Shown one piece after another: positions 26,122 through 35,372 of a stretch of DNA of 64,000 nucleotides. Below the pieces are notes generated by a model that worked only from the letters and a program-made list of their open reading frames with translations, had not been told where the DNA came from and did not search any database. The DNA comes from Sandaracinobacteroides sp041675905 (GTDB taxonomy: Bacteria; Pseudomonadota; Alphaproteobacteria; Sphingomonadales; Sphingomonadaceae), in assembly GCA_041675905.1 (NCBI GenBank), contig JBAYSX010000001.1, positions 186,001 through 250,000 on the forward strand, in the 5' to 3' direction. The translations under genes were made by a program, and so were the position numbers. The stretch's first letter is position 1, and every line of letters begins with the position of its first letter.

Positions 26122-27168
26122 ATGATCAGCCGCCCACGGCTGGAACAGCTTTTTTACACCATAACCGATCCAGTCTCCGGTGAGTCCATTCATAACCGCA
26201 TCTCCGGTTTGACGATTCGCGATGGCGGCCTGGTCGGTTTGGTGCTGGCGGTTGACGGCCTGTCCCGCAGTGATGCCGAGCGGCTGGAAGCAACGCTCAT
26301 GGCGCGCATCCGCCAGGAACCGGGCGTGGAATCCCTCCGTATCGTGCAGACCGCCGAACGCGGTGCCGCGCCGGCGGATGATAACAGAAATAGCCGGCAG
26401 GCCAGCCTTAGCGAAATTCCCGGTGTGCGTCGTATCCTGGCGATCGGTGCAGGGAAGGGCGGAGTTGGCAAATCCACCATTTCCGTCAATCTGGCGTTGG
26501 CCTTTGCCCGTGCCGGCTATCGGGTTGGTATTCTTGATGCCGATATTTACGGGCCGTCCGTCCATATTTTGCTCGGCATTACCGGGCGGGCGACTGCCAC
26601 AGCCGAAAAGCGCCTGAACCCGGTGCATGCCCATGGTCTTGCCATGCTGGGCATGGGGATCATGGCCGATCCGGGCAAGGCTGTTGCGTGGCGCGGACCG
26701 ATGGCGTCTGGCGCGATGGTGCAAATGGCGACTTCGGCGAACTGGGCGACGGAATCCGGCGAAGCGCTCGATCTGCTGGTGGTCGATCTGCCGCCGGGCA
26801 CCGGCGATATCCACTTGTCCCTGGCGCAAAAGCTGAAGCCGTCCGGCGCGGTGGTGGTTACCACACCCCAGGCACTGTCCCTGGCCGACGCCCGGCGGGC
26901 TGTCGCACTTTATGGTCAACTCGAAGTGCCGGTGCTCGGCGTGATTCGGAATATGGCCGGTATGATGCTGCCCGACGGACAGATCATTCATCCATTCGGA
27001 CAGGGGGGCGATATCCAGGCGGAAACCGGCGCGCCCCTGCTCGCTGATCTGCCGCTCGACCCGGCTATTGTGGAAGCATCGGACAGCGGGCGGCCATTAA
27101 CGACCGGCCCGATGGCAACGGCTCTGGACAAGGTGGCCGGGGTGCTGGCGGCACGCCTGGCTCTCTAG
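26122..27168 (+). CDS. mrp: Mrp/NBP35-family iron-sulfur carrier ATPase lacking the CxxC motif
   Basis: A 348-residue P-loop ATPase of the Mrp/ApbC family. An N-terminal MIP18-like domain (about residues 1-75) is followed by the deviant Walker A GKGGVGKST (about residue 112), DADIYGPS and DLPPGTGDIHL. Family members carry a transferable Fe-S cluster on a CxxC pair late in the protein. Here the equivalent stretch (NMAGMMLPDGQIIHPFG, about residue 275) has no cysteine. Many alphaproteobacterial homologues also lack it, so loss of cluster binding is likely but not unusual. Confidence 0.9.
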   Translation: MISRPRLEQLFYTITDPVSGESIHNRISGLTIRDGGLVGLVLAVDGLSRSDAERLEATLMARIRQEPGVESLRIVQTAERGAAPADDNRNSRQASLSEIPGVRRILAIGAGKGGVGKSTISVNLALAFARAGYRVGILDADIYGPSVHILLGITGRATATAEKRLNPVHAHGLAMLGMGIMADPGKAVAWRGPMASGAMVQMATSANWATESGEALDLLVVDLPPGTGDIHLSLAQKLKPSGAVVVTTPQALSLADARRAVALYGQLEVPVLGVIRNMAGMMLPDGQIIHPFGQGGDIQAETGAPLLADLPLDPAIVEASDSGRPLTTGPMATALDKVAGVLAARLAL

Positions 27169-28685
27169 CCGCGCTTTTCCTTATCATCGGCCTTGCCATC
27201 GGCGAGCATGCTACCGCTGTCGCCGGCACTTTGCAGACGCTGCAGACGGTTCATCTCGCTTTTGAATGATGCGAGCTCGCGCCCGGCCAACTGCTCGCCG
27301 GACTCGTATTTCGCCTGGCGCGGATTGACCGGTTTGCCATTCTGCCAGACTTCATAATGCAAATGCGGCCCGGTGGACATGCCGGTGGAACCGACGAGGC
27401 CGATGCGCGCACCCTGTTCCACCCGTTGTCCTTCGCGGACGAGCAGTTTGGACAAGTGCGCATAACGGGTTGTCACGCCCTTGCCATGATCGACGATCAC
27501 GACATTGCCATAGCCGCCGCCCCAGCCGGATTTGCTGATACGCCCGCTGGCCGCGGCGAGCACCGGCGTGCCGCTCCGCGCCGCGAAATCGACGCCCCGG
27601 TGCATACGCGAATAGCCCAATACCGGATGCATCCGCATACCGAAGCCTGACGACATGCGGGCGCCGGAAATCGGGGTTTGCATCAGGCCGCGTTTCGCGC
27701 CCTCGCCATTGGCGCGGAAGAAATTGCCGCGCTTGCCCCAGCGCATCAGTTCGATATTTTCCTTGCCGCGCAGGCCCGCATACAGCAATTCCCCCATCTG
27801 CGTCTCACCGGTTTCGGCGCGACGATGGGCGACGATGATATCGAAACGATCCTTGCCGCGCACATCCTGGCGGAAATTCAGCACATGCGACATTTGCCGG
27901 GTATATTCGCTGATGATGCTTTGCGGCAGGCCGGCGGCGCGCGCCGAACGCGCAAAGGAACTGCCAACCGTGCCAGTAACCCGCAGTGGCGTGTCGTCGA
28001 TGGCGATCGGGATGCGCGTAACTTTCAGCGCGCCATTATCCTGACGCGCCACTTCCACCTTCATATCAAAGGCGGCGCGATAGGCGAGCGTCTCCAGCGG
28101 GCGCGGGTCGGCGCGCGTTTCCCGCCGTCCCAGCACGATATCCAGCCGCGTCCCGGATTTGACGTTGCGCAAATTACCCAGTGGCGAACGCAGGGCGCTG
28201 AGATCTTCCCGGCCCACCCCGGCGCGGCGCAAGGCTGCCTCCAGCCCGCCTGAGCCGACATTGGCCACCAGTTCGATCCGCGGTCGTTCCGGAACTTCCG
28301 ATAAGGGTTCGACGAGGATGGTGGGGGCCGTGACGCGGCCCGATATTGCGCCGGAAGCCAGCGGCGTGAACGCGTCGGCGCGGCGTTCCTCGCGCACGGC
28401 GTCCGACGCACGGGGCGGCACTGCCCCGGTGATGGGCGGCAAGGACAGGCCGAGGGAAGCCGCCGCGCCGGCAAGTGCCGTAAAGGTGGCAAGACCGCGC
28501 CACCAGCGCGCGGTGCCGATGCGGTCGCCCAGATCGACAACCAGATCGGCATGGGCGAGGTCGGCGATAATGCGACCAATTCGCCCCGATCCTGCGGAGG
28601 AGACGCGCGGCGCCCGCACAGAAGTGGCAACGCGGGGTGTGGTCCCTTGTCCGAATTGGCGGGAACCGGCGGCGATACTAGCCAC
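27165..28685 (-). CDS. M23-family (LytM) metallopeptidase
   Basis: A 506-residue membrane-anchored peptidoglycan hydrolase or divisome factor. A membrane segment lies near residues 66-82 (LATFTALAGAAASLGLSL). The C-terminal LytM domain has its zinc ligands in HRGVDFAA (His and Asp) and HLHYEVW (His), with GGYGNVVIVDHGKG between them, so it is predicted to be active. The middle region is the LysM-like/OapA-like segment common in alphaproteobacterial M23 proteins. Start GTG 28685. The stop overlaps mrp's convergent end by 4 bases. Confidence 0.87.
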   Translation of the reverse strand: MASIAAGSRQFGQGTTPRVATSVRAPRVSSAGSGRIGRIIADLAHADLVVDLGDRIGTARWWRGLATFTALAGAAASLGLSLPPITGAVPPRASDAVREERRADAFTPLASGAISGRVTAPTILVEPLSEVPERPRIELVANVGSGGLEAALRRAGVGREDLSALRSPLGNLRNVKSGTRLDIVLGRRETRADPRPLETLAYRAAFDMKVEVARQDNGALKVTRIPIAIDDTPLRVTGTVGSSFARSARAAGLPQSIISEYTRQMSHVLNFRQDVRGKDRFDIIVAHRRAETGETQMGELLYAGLRGKENIELMRWGKRGNFFRANGEGAKRGLMQTPISGARMSSGFGMRMHPVLGYSRMHRGVDFAARSGTPVLAAASGRISKSGWGGGYGNVVIVDHGKGVTTRYAHLSKLLVREGQRVEQGARIGLVGSTGMSTGPHLHYEVWQNGKPVNPRQAKYESGEQLAGRELASFKSEMNRLQRLQSAGDSGSMLADGKADDKEKRG

Positions 28686-29176
28686 GGATTCGTGGCTCCG
28701 AGGTCATGCGATTATGATTGATGCGGAAACGCATGATGCCGGTGATCATCCTTGACCGGCACAGCCGGTTATCCCTGAAGCTCGCAGCTTTCGTCGATTG
28801 CGCCCTGCCGGTCAATCTGCCGTGCTCAGCATACGCCAATAGCTGCGGCAGAAGGTTTTGTATGAACGACGAACCGAATCGCACTGAAATTGCACCAGAT
28901 TCGACCTTTTTCCGGAGCGGGCGCGCTAAAACTCCAGACAAGCTATTGCGCGCCATTTGCGGTTGTGCCACAAGATATGGAGTGAACGGGGTGGAGAAAG
29001 ACTATCCGAACCGTTGAGACATATTCCGTCTGGCGTGCCTTTCACGGTCTGTCATTCCGGCGTCCCGGGTTCACCCGCAATGTCGCCATCCTCACCGCCA
29101 GTGGATTTTCCGGCGGGATTTCCTATCTTCCAGTCATGATCTCGACCTCCATTCCCCCGGCGGGGTGGTTGCGCTG
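28686..29176. other. 491-base gap without a supported gene
   Basis: The stretch between the divergent M23 peptidase and SUV3-like helicase. It has lower GC than its neighbours and several short open frames without ribosome-binding sites or recognisable products. A small hairpin ATGCGGAAACGCAT is present. I see no tRNA or structured RNA. It probably holds the two divergent promoters and leaders. Confidence 0.5.
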
Positions 29177-31741
29177 ATGGCCGGGGGCATCCGCCTCGGT
29201 GCCCAGCTTGTGGCCGTGCTCGGACCCACCAATACCGGCAAGACCCACCTCGCTGTCGAGCGCATGTGCGCCCATGCGGGCGGCATGATCGGCTTCCCGC
29301 TGCGGTTGCTGGCCCGGGAAGTATATGAACGGGTGGTCAAGCTGAAAGGTGCGGCTCAGGTCGCCCTGATCACCGGTGAAGAACGCATATTGCCTCCCAC
29401 GGCGCGCTACTTCCTATGCACCGCCGAAAGCATGCCGACCGACCGAGCCCTGCCGTTCGTCGCCATCGACGAAGGCCAGATGGGAGCCGATCCCGAACGC
29501 GGTCATGTATTTACCAACGCCATGCTGCATATGCGCGGCACAGCGGAAACGATGATCCTTGGCTCTGAAACGCTGCGACCGCTGGTGCGGCGGCTGTTGC
29601 CGGATGCCGATATTATTTCCCGCCCGCGTTTCTCGCGGCTGGAATATGCCGGGCCGAAGAAATTATCCCGCCTGCCGCCGCGCGCCGCCATCGTCGCCTT
29701 CACCAGCGAAGAAGTTTATGCGCTGGCCGAAATGCTGCGCCGGCACAAGGGCGGGGCGGCGGTCGTGATGGGCAGCCTGTCCCCACGCACCCGCAATGCG
29801 CAAGTGGCGCTCTATCAATCGGGCGAGGTAGATTATCTGGTGGCGACGGATGCCGTCGGCATGGGATTGAACATGGATATCGCCCACGTCGCGTTCGCCG
29901 GCCTGTCGAAGTTCGATGGGCGACGGCACCGGCGGCTTACGGTTGCTGAAATGGCGCAAATTGCGGGGCGGGCAGGGCGGCACCAGCGCGACGGCACCTT
30001 TGGCACCGTGCAACTGGGCCATAGCGGCGAGCCGGGCAGCCCCATGCTCAGCGACGTTGAGATCACCGCGATGGAGGGGCACAGCTTTCCGCCGTTGACC
30101 GGCCTTTACTGGCGCAACGCGCGGCTCGATTTTGCGTCGCTGCACCGGCTGATCTCCAGCCTGGAAGCACGGCCTTCCGCCCCGGAATTATGGCGCGGCG
30201 ATGATGCGATCGATCTGGCCGTGCTGAAAAAACTGGCCGGCGAACCCTGGGTGATGGAGCGGGCGCAGGGTCGCCCGGCGCTGCAACGCCTGTGGGCAGC
30301 GTGTGGCTTGCCCGACTTCCGCCGCACCGGCGCGGAGGCGCACGGTCGGCTGGTCGGGCGCATGTATCGGCATTTGTCCGAAGGAAATGGTCATTTGCCG
30401 CCCGAGTGGATTCGTTCCGAACTGGCGGTGCTGGATAATGTCGCGGGTGATATCGGCGCCCTGTCCGACCGCATCGCGGCCGCCCGCACCTGGACTTATG
30501 TATCGCATCGGGGGGACTGGCTGGAGGATGCGCCGGCCTGGGCGGAAAAGGCGCGCCAGGTCGAGGACCGGCTATCGGATGCGCTCCACCAGCGATTGAC
30601 CCAGCGTTTCGTCGACCGTCGCACATCTGTCTTGCTGAAAGATCTGAAACTGCGCGACCCGACGGTGCGGGTAGAGGTGGACCCGGATGGCTCGGTTGTT
30701 GTTGATGGGGAGATCATCGGCACGCTCAGCGGATTCGCCTTTCAGCCCGACCCGGCGGCCCGTGCGGGGGAAAAGAAAATGCTGCTCGCCGCCGCCGAAC
30801 GGCGGCTGTCGGCGGAACTGCGCCGCCGTGCCGCCGAACTGGTGGCCGATGCCGATCATGCATTCGATCTGTTCTTCGACGGCGGCATGCCGCCCCGGTT
30901 GCTGTGGCGCGGTGCCCGCGTGGCGGCGTTGCGGCGCGGCAAGGATACGCTGAACCCGCGCATCGAGCCGGATCGCAGCCTCGATACCCTGTCCGCCGCC
31001 GAGCGCGCCGCGGTTCTCACGCGGCTTGGCCGCTGGCTGGAACATGGCAAGAGCACGCATCTGGCGGCGCTGGAACGGGTGGCGGCGCTCGCCCCGCAAC
31101 TAACCCCTGCGGCGCGCGGGCTGGTCGTGCAATTGGTTGAGACCACGGGTGCATTGCCACGCGAAAGCGTGGCGCCTCTCGTCTCCAGCCTGACTGCGGA
31201 CGACCGCCAGGCATTGCGCCGCGCCGGAGTGCGGATGGGTGTGATGCATTTGTATCTGGGGGAAGCCTTGAAGCCGGAGGCCACGCGCTGGCGGCTGGCG
31301 CTGTGGGGTGTCGCCAATCAGGTAGCGGAAATGCCGCCGCCCCCGCGTCCGGGGCTGACGTCGGTGAAGATCGATGCCGCCGCGCCGCCGGGATTCTATG
31401 CGGTGGCCGGTTTCTGGGCGCTTTCGGGCTTTGCAGTACGCATCGACATGGCGGACCGGGTGGCGCGCGAACTGCATCGGCAGCGGCTGGCGGAAAAGGC
31501 CGGCGACGGGCCGATCAAACCCGATCCGGCGCTGATGACGAGCCTGGGGTTGGCATCAAAAGATTTCACCTTGTTGATGCAAGCACTTGGTTTTCGCACC
31601 GCGGGCGATGGCTTTGCCTTCGCACCGGCGGACCAACGGCGCAAAAAGCGCCGTAACGCCCGCCGGGAGGCGGGCCGGGCAGGATCGCGCTCCCCGGCGT
31701 CCTTGCCCTTCGCCAAACTGGGAGAGCTGATAGGAGGCTGA
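29177..31741 (+). CDS. SUV3-type ATP-dependent RNA helicase
   Basis: An 854-residue superfamily-2 helicase of the SUV3/MGR group, related to the mitochondrial degradosome helicase. Motif I is GPTNTGKTH (about residue 15), motif II is DEGQ (in VAIDEGQMG), motif III GSETL, motif V TDAVGMGLNMDI and motif VI QIAGRAGRHQRDG. A C-terminal lysine/arginine-rich tail (about residues 820-840) may bind RNA. The ATG at 29177 is preferred; GTG 29165 adds four residues. The gene is followed by an S4 RNA-binding protein and fdxA, a linkage conserved in alphaproteobacteria. Probable RNA unwinding with an exonuclease partner. Confidence 0.87.
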   Translation: MAGGIRLGAQLVAVLGPTNTGKTHLAVERMCAHAGGMIGFPLRLLAREVYERVVKLKGAAQVALITGEERILPPTARYFLCTAESMPTDRALPFVAIDEGQMGADPERGHVFTNAMLHMRGTAETMILGSETLRPLVRRLLPDADIISRPRFSRLEYAGPKKLSRLPPRAAIVAFTSEEVYALAEMLRRHKGGAAVVMGSLSPRTRNAQVALYQSGEVDYLVATDAVGMGLNMDIAHVAFAGLSKFDGRRHRRLTVAEMAQIAGRAGRHQRDGTFGTVQLGHSGEPGSPMLSDVEITAMEGHSFPPLTGLYWRNARLDFASLHRLISSLEARPSAPELWRGDDAIDLAVLKKLAGEPWVMERAQGRPALQRLWAACGLPDFRRTGAEAHGRLVGRMYRHLSEGNGHLPPEWIRSELAVLDNVAGDIGALSDRIAAARTWTYVSHRGDWLEDAPAWAEKARQVEDRLSDALHQRLTQRFVDRRTSVLLKDLKLRDPTVRVEVDPDGSVVVDGEIIGTLSGFAFQPDPAARAGEKKMLLAAAERRLSAELRRRAAELVADADHAFDLFFDGGMPPRLLWRGARVAALRRGKDTLNPRIEPDRSLDTLSAAERAAVLTRLGRWLEHGKSTHLAALERVAALAPQLTPAARGLVVQLVETTGALPRESVAPLVSSLTADDRQALRRAGVRMGVMHLYLGEALKPEATRWRLALWGVANQVAEMPPPPRPGLTSVKIDAAAPPGFYAVAGFWALSGFAVRIDMADRVARELHRQRLAEKAGDGPIKPDPALMTSLGLASKDFTLLMQALGFRTAGDGFAFAPADQRRKKRRNARREAGRAGSRSPASLPFAKLGELIGG

Positions 31742-31762
31742 CGCTTGGTATACGGCAGAGGA

Positions 31763-32044
31763 ATGCGGATCGACAAATGGCTGTGGTTTGCACGGCTGGC
31801 CAAATCGCGCGGAGCGGCGCAGGAAATATGTGAAAGTCGGCATTTGCGACTGGATGGGCGGGTTATCGAGCGATCCTGTATTCTTGTCCGACCCGGCTCG
31901 GTCATCTCTTTCCCGCACGACGACAAGGTGGTGGCGGTACGGGTGGAAGCGCTGGCGGAACGGCGCGGCCCCTACGCGGAAGCGCGGCTGCTCTATACAT
32001 CGCTGCTGCCCGATACTGAAAGCGCCGTACAAGCAGCGGCGTGA
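31763..32044 (+). CDS. S4-domain RNA-binding protein (HslR-like)
   Basis: A 93-residue single-domain protein with the S4 fold: MRIDKWLWFARLAKSR at the N-terminus and the second helix LRLDGRVIE. Its best-known relative, HslR (Hsp15), binds stalled 50S subunits. Start ATG 31763 is chosen because the S4 motif begins exactly there; TTG 31745 is an alternative. It is 22 bases downstream of the SUV3-like helicase gene and probably co-transcribed, so the two may act on the same RNAs. Confidence 0.9.
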   Translation: MRIDKWLWFARLAKSRGAAQEICESRHLRLDGRVIERSCILVRPGSVISFPHDDKVVAVRVEALAERRGPYAEARLLYTSLLPDTESAVQAAA

Positions 32045-32067
32045 CATCGCAGATAGCTGTCATGCCA

Positions 32068-32096
32068 TTGACGTGAGGCACCCGGCTTACTAGCTG
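32068..32096 (+). promoter_or_regulatory. Candidate fdxA promoter
   Basis: TTGACG at 32068-32073 is followed after 17 bases by TAGCTG at 32091-32096, about 35 bases before the fdxA start. The -35 is strong and the -10 weak. Confidence 0.3.
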
Positions 32097-32131
32097 CACA
32101 GGCAGAATATCAGTGTGCAGGACAGACTTCG

Positions 32132-32464
32132 ATGACGTATGTGGTGACAGAAAATTGCATCAAGTGCAAATATATGGATTGCGTCGAGGTTTGCCCGGTC
32201 GACTGTTTTTACGAAGGCGAAAATTTCCTCGTTATTAACCCTTCCGAATGTATTGATTGCGGCGTGTGCGAGCCGGAATGCCCGGCGGAGGCCATATTGC
32301 CGGATACCGAGCCGAATCTGGAATCCTGGATCGAGCTGAACGCCAAATATTCCGCTGAATGGCCCAACATCACCAGCAAGGGCGAGTCCCCGACAGATGC
32401 CGCCGACTGGGACGGCAAGCCCGACAAACTGCCGCTGCTGTCGCCGAACCCCGGCCAAAGCTGA
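32132..32464 (+). CDS. fdxA: Seven-iron ferredoxin FdxA
   Basis: A 110-residue ferredoxin with a [3Fe-4S] and a [4Fe-4S] cluster. The first cluster region is CIKCKYMDCVEVCPVDC (about residues 9-25) and the second is CIDCGVCEPECPAEA (about residues 40-54). The C-terminal tail (SWIELNAKYSAEWPNI) is typical of FdxA. It is an electron carrier of the central metabolism type. In many alphaproteobacteria a CarD-type regulator gene follows, but here a terminator and an unrelated convergent gene follow instead. Confidence 0.96.
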   Translation: MTYVVTENCIKCKYMDCVEVCPVDCFYEGENFLVINPSECIDCGVCEPECPAEAILPDTEPNLESWIELNAKYSAEWPNITSKGESPTDAADWDGKPDKLPLLSPNPGQS

Positions 32465-32484
32465 GGCAGCCGGACAAAGGCCTG

Positions 32485-32509
32485 ACCCGCCCCCTCAAGG
32501 GCGGGTTTT
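32485..32509 (+). terminator. Rho-independent terminator after fdxA
   Basis: ACCCGCCC and GGGCGGGT pair around CCTCAA and are followed by TTTTCCTT. It lies 21 bases past the fdxA stop and also faces the end of the convergent NDUFS4-like gene. Confidence 0.85.
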
Positions 32510-32515
32510 CCTTAT

Positions 32516-32797
32516 CTAGCGAAAATTCTCTGCATAGCTTTGCAGGATCATCCGGTCCGGCGCGGGCGGAATGACCTCGGCCGTCAATCCATGGCGGTTG
32601 GCATATTGCCGTGCTGCATCCAGCGTCGGGAAGGTCAGACGCACCTGCTGTTCCGTATCGCCGCTCCCGGCCCAGCCCATCAGCGCATCGGGCCGCTTGC
32701 CCTCCATCGGCTCATGTTCGAGAATCCACATGTTGGCGCGCGCCCGCCCGGATTGGGTGGCGCGCTTGCCATTCTGGAAGATACGAGCCTGTAACAT
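32516..32797 (-). CDS. NDUFS4-like complex I accessory subunit
   Basis: A 93-residue protein matching the conserved region of the NDUFS4 (18-kDa) subunit of NADH dehydrogenase, found in alphaproteobacteria and mitochondria. Recognisable are the start ARIFQNGKRATQSGRA, WILEHEP in the middle and the DAARQYANRHGLTAEV segment. It is expected to bind the peripheral arm of complex I and stabilise it. It is solitary here, with no nuo genes in the window. Confidence 0.9.
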   Translation of the reverse strand: MLQARIFQNGKRATQSGRARANMWILEHEPMEGKRPDALMGWAGSGDTEQQVRLTFPTLDAARQYANRHGLTAEVIPPAPDRMILQSYAENFR

Positions 32798-32867
32798 AAA
32801 ATCCTCTTAAGCTCCGGTGGGAGAAAATTGCAACGGCATTCAACCGATTTGCGGCGGGTGCTGCGCG

Positions 32868-35372
32868 TCAACTGGTGCGCGGCTTCGCCCGTGTTGTCGG
32901 CGCGGCGTTGGCCGGGTCTTCGGGCCAGGGGTGTTTCGGATAACGTCCGCGCATTTCCCGGCGCACCTCGGCCCAGCTTCCTTGCCAGAAGGCGGGCAGG
33001 TCGCGGGTTTTCTGGATTACGCGGCCGGCGGGGGAGGTCAGCGCCAGCGTCAGCGGCACGCGGCCAACGGCCAGCATCGGATGGGTGGCGAGGCCGAACA
33101 GCGCCTGCACCCGGACTTCCACTTCCGGTCCGCCGTCGGCGGCGTAATCGATGGCGGCGCTGGTTCCTGCGGGCGTTTCGAAGCGGGCGGGGGCGAATCG
33201 GTCGAGGGCGCGGCTGGTTTGCCAGTCCAGCAGTCCGGCTATCGTGCCTTCCAGCCGCACGTCGGCTAACCGGTCGATGCCGGTCAGGCGCGGCAACAGC
33301 CAGGTGTCTGCCGTTTCGCGTAAATGCGCGTCATCCACGGCGGATACGCCATCCAGACCGTGGGTAGCAGCAAAGGCGATGCGCTGGCGCAATTCCTCTT
33401 CGGCGGCCGGCCAGGGCAGCTTTTCCAATCCGCCGGCCAGCGCTTCCTTCAGCAACGCCGCGGCGATTGCCGCCGCCGGGGGTGCGGCCAGGCGGGTGCG
33501 GGCGGTGACGATGGCGCCCAGCCGTTCGACCCGCTCGGCGGCCATGCGTCCGTTGGCGGGATCGGCGGCGATGCTTTCGCTATGTGTGGCGTGGGCGCCC
33601 AGCCATTGACGGATACCGGCGGCATCGAATGCGGCGGCGAGGCGCAAGCGGCTATCGGCTCCCGCACCGCCTGCGTCGCCAATCGCCAGCCATTCGCAGC
33701 GCGCCAGCGCATCCGACGCTTCCACCGCGACCCCGCTGCCATTGGCCATCAGGTAAGAGACACTGGCGTCTGATCCTTGGGCCGCGCGCCGCCGCCGCGC
33801 CACCCGGTCCGGGAACGCCAGCGCCAACAGGCTGGCGGGATCAATCGGACCGTTATCCTCCGGTTCCGTCAGACGCTTTGCCCGCTCCGCCCAGCGCGCG
33901 GCGAGGCGGCGGGCGGCATTCGCGCGTGGTGAACGGTCGCGCGCGAATATGGCCAGCCTGTCGGCAAGATCGGTAGAGTTGCCGCCCAGGCCACGTTCCT
34001 GCAGCAACAGCGCGACAGGAGCGGCTATTTCAGCAGCCCCACGCGCCGCGCCCGTCAGCACCATATGCGCCAGACGTGGTGGCAGCGGTAGCGTCGATAA
34101 TTTCCGGCCATGCGCTGTCAATCGCCCGTCGGCATCCAGCGCGTCCAGTTGCTGCAGATCGGCGCGGGCCTGCGCAACGGCAGCGGCGGGCGGCGGATCG
34201 AGCCATGCGAGACTGTCGGGATCGGACACGCCGAACGCCGCCAGTTGCAGCAGCAGGGGGCCCAGATCGGATTCGAGAATCTCCGGCGGGTCGAATGGAA
34301 TCCGGTCCCGCATCCCCTCCGCCCACAGCCGCCAGACGACGCCCGGCCCCTGGCGCGCCGCCCGTCCGGCGCGCTGCGTTACGGCCGCCTGGGAAGCGCG
34401 TTCCGTCACCAGACGGGTCAGGCCCGAACCCCGATCATAGCGCGGGCGGCGGGCGAGGCCCGCATCCACCACCAGCCGCACGCCGTCGATGGTCAGCGAG
34501 GTTTCGGCGATGGCGGTGGCGAGCACGCATTTGCGCGTGCGCGACGGCAACACGGCGGCGCGCTGGGTCCGGGGGTCCGCCGCGCCGTGTAATTTGTGCA
34601 ATTCCACATCGTCCGGCAGGCGCAACCGTTCGGCCAGTCGTTCGATTTCACCAACACCGGGAAGAAAGACCAGCATCGAACCGGACTCGGTGGCGAGTGC
34701 GCGCTGGATGGTGGCGGCCACCTCATCCTCCATCCGCCGCAACGGATCGCGGCCCACATGATGAATGGTCAGCGGAAACTGCCGCCCCTCGCTCTCGATC
34801 ACCGGGGCATCGCCCATCAGGCTGGCGAAACGCGCACCATCGAGCGTGGCGGACATGGCGAGGATACGCAGATCCGGACGCAGGCCCCCTTGCGCATCCA
34901 GCGCCAGCGCCAGCCCGAGATCACCGTCGAGATTGCGCTCATGCACCTCATCGAACAGCAGCGCGCCGACACCGGCTAGTTCCGGATCGGCCACGATGCG
35001 ATTGACCGCAATCCCTTCGGTCACGCATTCGATGCGGCAGTTCGGGCCGACTTTCGATTCCAGCCGGGTGCGATAGCCGACGCGCGCGCCCACTTCCTCG
35101 CCCAGCAGCGCGGCGATACGCTCCGCCGCTGCCCGCGCGGCGAGCCGCCGGGGCAGCATCAACAGAATCCGCCGGTCGGAAAGCCATGGCTGCTCCAGCA
35201 GCGACGGCGCAACTATTGTGGTTTTGCCGGCACCGGGCGGCGCCACCAGCACCACATTGGGGCGGGTGGCGAGGCTGGTATGCAGTTCATCCAGCCGTTC
35301 GAAAACCGGCAGCCCGGCAGCCCGGGCGCGCAAACCGGCAAGGATCGTCTCACCAGGCGCGCTGGACGGCAA
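32868..35372 (-). CDS. hrpB: ATP-dependent helicase HrpB
   Basis: An 834-residue DEAH-type helicase. Motif I is APPGAGKTT (about residue 44), motif II is FDEVHERNLDGDL (DEVH, about residue 135), motif III SATL and motif VI QRAGRAARQGPG. The long C-terminal region is the HrpB-specific domain. The start is the TTG at 35372, which overlaps the 3' end of the polyprenyl synthase gene by 23 bases; TTG 35333 is another option, so the N-terminus is uncertain. Substrates of HrpB are poorly known and presumed to be RNA. Confidence 0.9.
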   Translation of the reverse strand: MPSSAPGETILAGLRARAAGLPVFERLDELHTSLATRPNVVLVAPPGAGKTTIVAPSLLEQPWLSDRRILLMLPRRLAARAAAERIAALLGEEVGARVGYRTRLESKVGPNCRIECVTEGIAVNRIVADPELAGVGALLFDEVHERNLDGDLGLALALDAQGGLRPDLRILAMSATLDGARFASLMGDAPVIESEGRQFPLTIHHVGRDPLRRMEDEVAATIQRALATESGSMLVFLPGVGEIERLAERLRLPDDVELHKLHGAADPRTQRAAVLPSRTRKCVLATAIAETSLTIDGVRLVVDAGLARRPRYDRGSGLTRLVTERASQAAVTQRAGRAARQGPGVVWRLWAEGMRDRIPFDPPEILESDLGPLLLQLAAFGVSDPDSLAWLDPPPAAAVAQARADLQQLDALDADGRLTAHGRKLSTLPLPPRLAHMVLTGAARGAAEIAAPVALLLQERGLGGNSTDLADRLAIFARDRSPRANAARRLAARWAERAKRLTEPEDNGPIDPASLLALAFPDRVARRRRAAQGSDASVSYLMANGSGVAVEASDALARCEWLAIGDAGGAGADSRLRLAAAFDAAGIRQWLGAHATHSESIAADPANGRMAAERVERLGAIVTARTRLAAPPAAAIAAALLKEALAGGLEKLPWPAAEEELRQRIAFAATHGLDGVSAVDDAHLRETADTWLLPRLTGIDRLADVRLEGTIAGLLDWQTSRALDRFAPARFETPAGTSAAIDYAADGGPEVEVRVQALFGLATHPMLAVGRVPLTLALTSPAGRVIQKTRDLPAFWQGSWAEVRREMRGRYPKHPWPEDPANAAPTTRAKPRTS

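Noticed and set aside
28678..29017. Small open frames in the gap before the SUV3-like helicase
   Set aside because: Two overlapping opposite-strand frames of about 100 codons, with no ribosome-binding site, no domain and no similarity that I recognise.
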